Source of the DNA: Batrachochytrium dendrobatidis JAM81
Lineage: Eukaryota; Chytridiomycota; Chytridiomycetes; Rhizophydiales
Direction of reading: 5' to 3'
Assembly (NCBI RefSeq): GCF_000203795.2
Contig: NW_006281103.1
Span: forward strand, 1,493,986-1,557,985
DNA length: 64,000 bases
A program made the position numbers and the translations under genes. Positions 54,960-64,000 of the stretch are shown here, in pieces. Under the pieces are notes generated by a model, which saw only the letters and a program-made list of their open reading frames with translations, did not search any database and was not told the DNA's origin. The number at the start of each line of letters is the position of its first letter. The first letter of the stretch is position 1.

Positions 54960-56372
54960 CCACCATAACTAAAAGTGTATAGTAAATCAATGTTTGGACA
55001 CTCGACTGTTTGGTAATTCAATTTCATTGTAAAACTGGAATCACGCTATCAACAACCTCGTTTAGAATATGTTGTACTGCAGTGTGTATTATATGATTTA
55101 TACTATCAATTTGCATTTGTCATGTAAGCATTCAGTCTTGTTTGTCCAATAAACACCTTGCATTGTCACCACCATTTCAGTGTAATAGTATGCTTGAATT
55201 GATCATATTGCACCAATCAGCTACTGTGCACTGAATGTATCAGATGGTGTCATGAAATGGTGGATAATATTCATAATTGAAGTATTGGCAGTCAGTGATT
55301 GAATGATACGATCGAATACCGCTGATCACTTTGTTGGTGACCAGTATCACATGTGGTCAATACCAATACGTTGCACAACAGTCATTCAAACAGGTTGGAG
55401 CATGCCACGTAGCAATGAAATCAAATTGGTACAACACATGTCAACATACATGTAGTGTAGTGTAGTATACACTAGTAGTGATGATGCAACCAACGACATG
55501 CGTGGTTGTAATATTATACGTGAAACCACATGCTCATGTCTATGATTATGGGGACATACATCGTTACAATGATGGGTCAACAACAATGTGATGGAACTGG
55601 ATGCGTAATATCAAAACCATGTCCAGAATACGTGATGTAACGACAACTTGCAGCCATATTGATGTAAATGGACCACTAAATAACAGTGTTGGTGTGTAAT
55701 AAACAGTTGCATTACTGACATGTGTCATGATTGTTGTTGAATTAGATTGCGATCGTATCTGTGATTCAGAATACAACAAATGTGTTTACAGAGTTGTATT
55801 GACAACATTGACAGTCAAACACAATACATGAATATGGGTTCAAACTTGGTGATCGTGCAATGTATGATTACTAAGAGTGCACAAAGTGTAAATTCAACAT
55901 TATAGTCTGATTGTGTGTCATATGATGGTTGTTGTATATCAAACACACAGTTTAGTCAATGTGTAGTAGTCATTGTATGTTGCAATTCAGAATACAGTCA
56001 TTGCATGATGAATACTAAAGTGATCCATTTGACATGAATACGATTGTAAATCAAAGCGTTTGCGGTTACACAACACTTTTGAAGGGTGATTTTCAAAATA
56101 CCTGATAAAAGGGTCGTAAAAGCATAATTTAATCGACACGATCATCAAATTGATCAATATGATATTGTGAATAGGGAGCAGCATACTGTCTAGTTTGATG
56201 GTTTCTCACTACAAGCAATCAAATATCCCTGTATATTGGTTAACCTATAAGGGTTAGGGTTGGTTTGCTATACAAAACATATAAATACAATCGAGTATGT
56301 TCAGTTTTATAATCGACACCAATCTCGACACTCTACTTTTGTATTAATTGTTTAAACCCATTGATCGTTCTG
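54960..56372 (+). repeat. SSP-type 3' flank and PR-family upstream block, copy 3
   Basis: 55,060-55,215 resembles the SSP2/SSP5 3' flank. 55,340-56,372 matches the PR1 and PR2 upstream blocks. GGGTTAGGGT lies at 56,251-56,260 in the promoter-proximal part. Confidence 0.7.
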
Positions 56373-57314
56373 ATGAAATTGGTTGATATTCTATTCGTAT
56401 TGACTGCAGCAGCAACCGCTAATGCAATACTGATACCGACTGATAATGATGGTTCACTCCAAGCATCAGTCACTTCCAGTCAAGTGTCCGTTTCAACTAA
56501 TGAACCTAATCCAGGCACTTCAGATGAATACCAGCAAGAACCAGTGGATTTAAGCCTTTCCGACCGGATCCGGCAACAACCAATGGATCAACCCGATCCA
56601 AATACTCCTAATCAAGGTCAACGACTAACTGTGATTGTAGCTGGTCCAAGTACTTTCAAACAAGGCCGAAAGCGCATAATGGATGTGATTGATTTACTGA
56701 TTTCCAGACAAAACAAGCAACGACCAATTGATGAAGTTGATCCAAACGCTTCCAAACAAAGTCAGCAACAGCCAATGAGTCAGCCTAGTCCAAGTACTTC
56801 CAAACGAAGTCGGAAACGGCCAATCAATGAAATCAGGCCAAGCATTTTTAGCCAAGCGTCTGGCTCAACTAATGAACCCAGTCCAAGTGCTCCAAAACAA
56901 AGTCGAAAACAACCGATTGATCAACCCATTCCAAGTACTTCCAGCCAAGACCAGCAACAACCAATAAACGAAGGCGAGTCTGCTAATACTGTTACAAATC
57001 AAGTGACTGTATTAGGCCCAAGATATCAGAGAAGCTTTAATCGTATAAAGAAAAGGCTTGTAGCGTCTAAAAAGATTGCAAAAGAAAAACGCGAAAAATA
57101 TTGTAAACATGCAGACCTCAAATTCAGTCAGCAGTTAGCGTTAGCAATGGGCAAAGAAATATCTGATTCAACGTACGATCCAGACACTGAAAAGAAATTG
57201 GAACAAGAGTATGTAGCGGCAAGGAAAAGAGTATATAGTGTCAGATATAAATTGAAAAAGTTTATGGAAAGGCATGGTTTGAAATTTGAAGAACCAAAAG
57301 CAGATTCAGATTGA
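56373..57314 (+). CDS. PR3, secreted Pro/Gln-rich repeat protein
   Basis: A 313-residue paralogue of PR1, with signal MKLVDILFVLTAAATANA. The disordered middle is shorter than in PR1 and PR2, with degenerate units containing SPSTSKRSRKRP-like basic patches. The C-terminal constant domain is conserved (LALAMGKEISDSTY, ends with DSD). PR1 is the closest relative and has the same 3' flank up to about 57,440. Single exon; function unknown. Confidence 0.75.
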   Translation: MKLVDILFVLTAAATANAILIPTDNDGSLQASVTSSQVSVSTNEPNPGTSDEYQQEPVDLSLSDRIRQQPMDQPDPNTPNQGQRLTVIVAGPSTFKQGRKRIMDVIDLLISRQNKQRPIDEVDPNASKQSQQQPMSQPSPSTSKRSRKRPINEIRPSIFSQASGSTNEPSPSAPKQSRKQPIDQPIPSTSSQDQQQPINEGESANTVTNQVTVLGPRYQRSFNRIKKRLVASKKIAKEKREKYCKHADLKFSQQLALAMGKEISDSTYDPDTEKKLEQEYVAARKRVYSVRYKLKKFMERHGLKFEEPKADSD

Positions 57315-57919
57315 TGACTTGCCAATGAATTTGATTTTGAATAAATTTAAACTTTCTGATATGTGTTGATGTTTGCTGAACATTGTGAATGGATCAACAA
57401 CCATATCATTGATTACATACTGCATGTTTGTGTGTACTGTGTTGGGTATTATATCAATTGTAGATCGTGAACATATGATGTCATATTGATGGTTGTCATT
57501 ATTGTCAAGTGTGTTGCAGTTGATTGAAGATGTGATGGAATGAATCAATATTCGATTGTGTTGTTTATTAACAAGTGAGTGAGTGTGTTTATAAAATGGA
57601 AGAAACCAAGAAAGTCATGTGAATTCCAGTTCAAACGTCATTGTTGATGGTTTTTGATTGTTAAACTATTCAGAAATGTCTCACATTCACACACTACTAA
57701 TGTCTCACACAATGCAAGTCAACACTCTCACACTAGTAATGTCTCACATTAATGAGACATTAATTCTGGTGTGAATTTGACTAATTTCCAAATATTTAAA
57801 TCGTGTGAATTGTCTTGAAATATCCCAAAATTTTGTTATTTTGACTCGATTAAAAAGTCGATTTTTGTTTTACAATTTGACAAATAAATTGCTTTTTTAC
57901 TCTTTTTTCTTTTCATAAA

Positions 57920-59613
57920 ATGCCAAAACGATACCTCAATGTTGAATATGGCACTATTTCTACTGAAATCGATGTGACTGACTTTGAAGACCTGAGTGGA
58001 GTTCAGGATGCTATCAAGTCTGAGTATGGTCCTGCTATGGCTGACATTGATGCTGCTTTCATCCAACTCTACACCAACAGTAACAAGGACCAACTAATCA
58101 ACACCTGGGCTTTACTCGACTCCCTTCCTCAATAATACTTTACTCAAGATGGTTTTTGTGTTGTTATTGGTTGTTTACCTCTACCTTCAAGACAGCCTAC
58201 CCGAACTTACCTAGGTCCAACATCTGCAGCAGCCTCACCCGCACTACTGGATTTTTGGACTGCTTTCACAAACTACCCTAACCCTCTTGAAGGAAACACT
58301 GTTGTCCAACTTCCAGCAGACGTATTCATCCTTGGAAACCATTCAATTGGATCATCCATTTACATCCGTCCTTGTTATCCTAAACTTCTTGAAAAATCAT
58401 ATCTATTGTGCAATCTGCTGATATACGTCATTTGATCATCCTTGGAAATCTTGGAATTGGCAAGACATATTTTGGTTACTTTTTGCTGTTGCATCTTGCT
58501 CGCTCTGGTGCTACAGTCGTGTATGAGAGTGGAGCCGATCAAAAAAGATATCTGCTTACTCCCAATGGTGTACTCGAAGGAGGAAAGCATGCTTTTTGGC
58601 AAATCTTGGATTCCTCGTCAACATTCTACATTGTTGATGGCTCGGCACCTGTTGATGTTGATGCCAAGACCATTCTTGTTACTTTACCTCGCTGGGAAAT
58701 TTGGCATCGGTTTTCCAAGGGGTCCTGCGACATTCGGTATATGCCAGTGTGGTCAAAAGAAGAATTGCATTCTTGTCGCTCAATGCTTTTTCCTACAGTC
58801 CCACAAGAATTGGTTGAAAGTCTGTATTTGAAGTGGGGAGGAATTGCTCGTTATGTTCTTAAATATGCATTGGTAAAAGAACAACAGGATTTTCTCGACA
58901 AAGCTTTAAATATTTCCAATATCGATTCAGTTGTCAAGTCTTTTGGTAAATATGGTGAAAACCTAGACGCTTCAAGTTGTTTGATTCATAGATCAGTCAA
59001 GGATGGCTTCCACAGTGGTCCTTATCAGTTTGCTTCTGACTATGTGGTTGATGAAATTTACAACCGTGTCTATGCCAGAGACCGAGATCATCTTATCAGA
59101 TTCGTTTCTGTCACTCGAGAAATTGGTGAAACTGGTCAATTTAATAGGGCATTATTTGAAAAGCACGCTCATACAGTTATTGCTAAAGGTGGTTCATTCA
59201 AGATTCGTGATTTACGTACCAAGCTGGAGTCTACACTTCAACTGCCGATGGATCTTAGTACTTTGTTATTGTCCAACAATTCTCAAGTTCAAGACGCAAC
59301 GAATTGCTATTTCCGTCCCATTAGCAATATTTTTGAATCTGTTGATTCGTTCATCAAGCCAAATCTACTTTTCCAAATGACCGGTGCCAAAGATCATCCT
59401 TGCAAACAAACTGAACTTTGTGATGTTTTGGAAATACTTGGTAATCCGTCAAAACCAGAACTGTATTTTGTTGTACCTCCTGATCGTTTTGCCTGTTTTA
59501 CACGCCAAAGCTACCACGGAACAGATGGTCGAGTGTTGTCACAAAACGATACTATTGCGAGTGTTAAGAAGTTGACTCGATTTGTTTTGACGTTTGAACC
59601 ATCTCATCAATAA
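57920..59613 (+). pseudogene. Crinkler CRN1 duplicate, broken by a stop and a frameshift
   Basis: Duplicate of 25,205-26,899 with very few differences. A TAA at 58,133-58,135 replaces an AAA codon at the end of the header, and one base is missing near 58,399 just before the NTPase domain. The Walker A motif has one replacement (GNLGIGKT). After the second break the frame stays open for about 400 codons to the normal stop, with mostly conservative changes. So the inactivation is recent. The header or the NTPase/nuclease part could still be made separately. Confidence 0.85.
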
Positions 59614-59712
59614 GGTATGTAGACTATAATTAATGATTTTTATTGGCTGCATAACGCTAATCCTAACTCTGTTTCTTGACCTCGTTCTACACAATACACG
59701 GCGTTTGATTTC

Positions 59713-59880
59713 TTAAAGGTGAATAATATCGTATGGGTTCCATTGGACAACAAACCTCACTTTGTGGAAATGACCACTTTCATTATCAGGAACTCCCCAA
59801 TCGTGTAATTTAATCGCTTTGGTTTTAAAATCTATAGTTTCTTGTAAATAATTGCATATCCCAAGACTGTTTTTCACCAT
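59713..59880 (-). CDS. Small convergent ORF, duplicate copy
   Basis: Second copy of the 55-codon frame at 26,999-27,166. Still open from ATG to stop with few replacements, although the crinkler beside it is broken. Unrecognised; could be a retained exon fragment. Confidence 0.3.
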   Translation of the reverse strand: MVKNSLGICNYLQETIDFKTKAIKLHDWGVPDNESGHFHKVRFVVQWNPYDIIHL

Positions 59881-60054
59881 ACAGTTTTGAAACTAATATT
59901 TTGATTCAAGAACAAACTGCGTTTTCCTTTTTCTTTTGCAAATAAAAGTTGTTTTGTTGCTTACAATTATGGTCAATCAATTGACTGCCAAACTGTACAA
60001 CAGTTTTGCTGACATTGGATTTGCCCGATCGATAGTCTTGGTTTTCAAACTTGA

Positions 60055-60440
60055 ATCAAACTCCCAGCTGACGAAATACTGCAGGGATTGTTACAAGCAC
60101 AAAAGCAGCTGTTTCAAGAGATGCTGGTATTATACAAGGAGTACCAGAAAGTATACTTTTACAAAGAATTGTTTGCAACTGGATTGAATCAAATAGCCAT
60201 ACGTGATAAACAGCGGGTTGATTCTGGTTTTATTCCCAATCAATGGTATTGACAAAAACAACCAGGGATGAGCCAGGATCAAGAGTTGGAGGCTAGACAC
60301 AATTATGAATAGAATATGCTAGAGTATCAAAAAGATGATCAAAGAAAGCGTGAAATTCAACAGATCAGCAATGATGTCCAAATGCATAGTGTAATCAAGC
60401 AGATTTGAATCCATTTTGGCATTGCAAGACACAAATATCA
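60055..60440 (+). pseudogene. Coiled-coil coding relic, duplicate copy
   Basis: Same relic as at 27,340-27,730 with the same internal stops, so decay preceded the duplication. Confidence 0.45.
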
Positions 60441-62649
60441 CATTTGGAAGAGTTGATTGGAAATATAAAGACTCGTACTCGATAAACACGGACTTGTCAG
60501 TGGTTTGATTTTATACTCTATCATTCTTACAACAAGACCCAGCTAAACCCAGTCTGTGTACATTAACGCTTAGTACTGGTTAAAAAACTACCCATTGTAT
60601 CCAATTTGAGGCATCAAGTATGAGTCTGGCACAAATAGCTCGTATTTATTATGAATTACAAGCAAAGTTATTGACTATTCTACCCTAATACTTTTGACTT
60701 GAATTCCTTTCTGCGAATAATTTATGTTTTGACAACTTTGTACATGATTTAGCAGTAAGTGTCGGTTAAAAAACTGGTATCATCGGGTGTTCTATCTATA
60801 CTACTTTCAATCGATCAAATGTCAATATGCTTGTACAACAGTTTGGTACAACTGACTGTCTGTGGATTATTATCACATGGGTTAATGCTGACCTGATTTG
60901 CGATATTCAGTGTTGTTGGAATATCAACACAACATCAACACCAAACATCAGATCGACACTGCACGTTGATGTTGATGAATGCAACATGAATATTGAAACA
61001 ATGCATCATAATGCGTACAAGTCGCAGACTGCAGTTCAAACTCAATGCAAAGTGCACATTGTTACAGTTTGGTCATGAACAAAGCGATACGCACAATGTG
61101 CAGTTCATGTCTACGACTCGACTGATTGGTAGACAACGACCATTTGCATTGTTGAACAGTAAACTGAACAGTAAATGACCATCAAACGCATGGCTTGGTA
61201 TCGACATTCAAGCAATCACCATGATTGTAATATTTGCAAGTTGTCCACAAGTTGTTTACAAACGACCATCAATTGACAATGACATGCATGTGTATGTGCA
61301 TGGTTGACTATACAATACACTACATGAACCAATATTACTGACTGAATACAGGTCACAACTGCGAGTATCCATGTGGTAATGGACTGACATTGGTGTTGAT
61401 ATTGAATTGATTGACTAATCGATCATCATCAATTGCATCAGTGATTGGTATAATCGACAGATATACACCATGTTCAAGTCTGATACATGTCGATATATGC
61501 GTGTCAATCAGCAATGCATATTTGTGGCCATTACAGTCGAATGTGAGTCGAGTCGATCATTAAACCAACGAATCAATGATTGCAGTCTAAATGTGGTGCG
61601 ATTTGATGCGACATGACAATATATTATCCAACAGGTTCAACATACACAACACCGATATCCAATACATCACACATGAATACACTGCATATACAAGCAGTAG
61701 CAATAACCAATCAAGACAAACAGTGACAGAGTTACACATCAACATATACTCGATCATCAGTCGAGTCTGCATATATCAACTAGTTGCAACACGTCATAAT
61801 CAATGTGGATTGTATTGTCCACCAATCGATCATGACAGCTAATCAATACCAATCATGTAGTCAATACAATCACCAACATATCGATGATTGTTGACTGGCG
61901 GTTACAACTCGTCAATTGCATCCAATGTTACAGGTGATGCACATCTGATTACTGCAAATCAACAACTTGTCAATCATATCATAGTGTGTATTGCCAACAG
62001 ACCATGCAATTACAAATCAATGTATACGTGATCAACATTTGATATTTGATGGTGATGAGTCAACCATGATTGATTGTATCATACAACTAATACAGTTGCA
62101 TTGTCTGGTATTGATGATCGACCCATTCATGTCAAACAGTAACTAATGTGTGTATATCGAGTTTGTGTTGCATGGACACATCAAGGTGTTTGATAACGAG
62201 TCCAACGTGATGATACAAACCCAATATTATATGAATATACAAGTTGATGAATCAAGTCGAGGTTTGCAAAGTGTCGATATGTCAGGTCAACCAAACAAGT
62301 CAGTCAACCATTATATTGTGACTAGTGATGGCACGGTTTGAATGTCAACGAGTTAGACAGTCGACAATATGGGTGATTGTGATTTGGTCAAACCGCAACA
62401 CTTGCATATCACTAAACCAGTTTGATGTGTGTGATGTGAGCAGTATGCATAAACTCGTTGATATCATGGACTATAACCAATATACATCACACATATGCAG
62501 TGGTAAATACCAACGTGTGATGTATCCAGTGATCGTATACTGGTCGATTGGTGCAATATGATCATGTCACATACTATTGTATTGGTGACAAATGGTCGTA
62601 TAGATGACTGAATTATCATATACAAGTCATTGGTATCCTTGTCGCATTA

Positions 62650-62917
62650 TGGTGCCATTACACAGCATTTCTACACAAATCACACCCTGATGCTACGTTT
62701 CCAATTTCAATAAGCAATTATATAAAGAAAGGGTATTTCAAAGTCATTTCAACATTGATAACAAATCAACACCAACCCTGATAGTAACACAAATCCCTTA
62801 GGACGGTCATTCAAGAAATATGTTTTTAATATCATTTATTCAATAATGGATATAAATATAGTTCAAAAACTGGCTCGTTGAATGACATTACAACAACTTG
62901 CTCAACCAACCACCAAA
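62650..62917 (+). promoter_or_regulatory. SSP-family promoter of SSP5
   Basis: Contains CCAACCCTGATAG, CCTTAGGACGGTCATTCA, GTTTTTAATATCAT, a TATA-like GATATAAATA and CAACTTGCTCAACC before the ATG. The palindromic element is degraded (AAAGGGTATTTC). No LTR insertion, in contrast to SSP2. Confidence 0.65.
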
Positions 62918-63625
62918 ATGAAATTCTCAATTGCCGTACTGTCATCGATGTTGGCTGTCTGCTCGGTTACGATCGCCAATCCAGTTGATCACAGTTCGAC
63001 CATGAGTGCTAAAGTCAGCACTGCGACAGTTCCTCCCAGTGCAACTGAAACTGCAAGTGCTAAAACTAGCATCTTGAACACTTTTACTAGGTTTGATTAT
63101 CCGAAAAAATTAAAATCATATAATGAGTTTGGCAAGTATTGCTATTCAATTGGCTTGGAGGGAGTATTCATGATCGAAGAACACGCAACACTTTCAGTTA
63201 AAATCGACAAAATAGAGAAAGATATTCACAATGTAGATGCTCGGATCAAAGCTCAAAAAAACTTGCTGTATAATCTGGAGCAAGATTTTGACTTTTTAAA
63301 TAGAGCCTCGGGTCAAGGATCAGTAGACCTCGACCTTGAAGCTAATATTAGAACCCAGTGTGAGTTTCTTGATGAACTCCAAGAGATTCTCCAAAAAATT
63401 CTTGATGGGTATCGGATTAGGCTTAAAAAAGATTCTGAGCAAGAATTGGAGCTTAAACATTACTTTGAGCATCACCATAAGTTTGAGGTGACAGATTCTG
63501 ACGATAATATAAACCTGGAATCGTATCACTCGTACAAGAGTTGTTTTGACTTTTTCTACAGTTACTTTTCAAGTGTATTTTTACGGTTTGAGCAGGATGC
63601 TCAGCAGCAAGCTTCACAACCATAG
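62918..63625 (+). CDS. SSP5, small secreted helical protein
   Basis: A 235-residue paralogue of SSP2 with signal MKFSIAVLSSMLAVCSVTIA. A Ser/Thr/Ala linker is followed by a coiled-coil-like domain (about residues 80-190: VKIDKIEKDIHNVDARIKAQ and LDELQEILQKIL) and a Cys-containing end (SYKSCFDFFYSYF). Start chosen at the MKF that matches paralogues. Together with PR3 and the crinkler duplicate it closes effector unit 2. Confidence 0.75.
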   Translation: MKFSIAVLSSMLAVCSVTIANPVDHSSTMSAKVSTATVPPSATETASAKTSILNTFTRFDYPKKLKSYNEFGKYCYSIGLEGVFMIEEHATLSVKIDKIEKDIHNVDARIKAQKNLLYNLEQDFDFLNRASGQGSVDLDLEANIRTQCEFLDELQEILQKILDGYRIRLKKDSEQELELKHYFEHHHKFEVTDSDDNINLESYHSYKSCFDFFYSYFSSVFLRFEQDAQQQASQP

Positions 63626-64000
63626 ACCCGTCACGATGTTGGAGTTGAGTGAACCATCACAGTCTCATCTAGAATATACTACAATGCAGCGTGTATTGCA
63701 TGTTGGTTTAATTGTCATGTGTCATGCATCCAATGTCATTCATTCAATAAACATCGTGTATTGCCAAACCATAGTGTATTATACTAATGGTTTGATCATA
63801 TTGCACCAATCAACTACTATGTGCTGTCATGACTGATCATTCGGTGTGCTACACATATTGAATGCATGCAAATCCATGACTGTCAATTCCTTGTTGTTGA
63901 AATGGGTCCAGATCACCATTAGCTCACTCACTCGTTGCACCGATGTGATTGCATGATCAACCTGACACCAACCAAACCACACTCGAATATATATGTTCCA
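63626..64000 (+). repeat. SSP5 3' flank
   Basis: To about 63,800 this matches the SSP2 3' flank, with AATAAACATCG as likely polyadenylation signal. The last 200 bases show nothing recognised. Confidence 0.5.

Larger units (their letters stand above)
57462..62592 (+). repeat. Segmental duplication, copy 2 (5.13 kb)
   Basis: Partner of 24,747-29,878. It includes the three TGTCTCACA motifs, the broken crinkler, the small antisense ORF, the coding relic, the crinkler 3' block (60,605-60,802) and block R (to 62,592). Confidence 0.9.

Noticed and set aside
1..64000. tRNA, rRNA genes and CRISPR arrays
   Set aside because: No cloverleaf with conserved A and B boxes, no rRNA segment and no regularly spaced repeat array was noticed; a covariance-model scan would be needed to exclude tRNAs.

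Overview
The window looks like an AT-rich, repeat-laden effector region of a chytrid fungus, most probably Batrachochytrium (B. dendrobatidis or a close relative). Four things point there. Introns are short with GT-AG ends. There are genes for a motile flagellum and centrioles (an RSPH10-like MORN protein and POC5). Several secreted paralogues share a characteristic signal peptide beginning MKL.VAVLSS. Crinkler-type proteins occur beside secreted aspartyl-protease-like proteins. The species call rests on recognition, not on a search.

Layout. 1-4,740 holds repeat blocks, two LTR-like repeats, an orphan Ser/Arg-rich exon and one small secreted protein (SSP1). 4,790-16,880 is a core-gene island: a truncated RSPH10-like gene, a decayed crinkler header, a multipass membrane protein, a palindromic pair of retrotransposon 5' ends around a 100-base gap, an HP1-like chromatin protein (8 exons) and POC5 (5 exons). 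17,860-31,480 is effector unit 1: aspartyl-protease-like AP1, Pro/Gln-rich PR1, crinkler CRN1, repeat block R and SSP2. 32,137-36,166 holds PR2, an unrecognised spliced gene and SSP3. 36,900-47,550 holds relics, a crinkler with an HNH motif, a rearranged ABCA transporter fragment, a SAM-domain protein and an rve-integrase element. 47,900-63,800 is effector unit 2: AP2, then SSP4 and another secreted protein, PR3, a broken CRN1 duplicate, block R and SSP5.

The strongest signal is structural. The order AP, PR, CRN, R, SSP occurs twice, about 30-35 kb apart. Each family keeps its own conserved upstream block, and copies differ by stops, frameshifts, LTR insertions and C-terminal exon exchange. 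Both AP copies have altered catalytic triads. Three families look co-delivered or co-amplified: helical secreted SSPs, Pro/Gln-rich secreted PRs and protease-like APs; crinklers lack a visible signal peptide. A joint role is inference.

Multi-exon models were built by eye from splice signals, reading-frame continuity and protein motifs. No alignment or database search was run.
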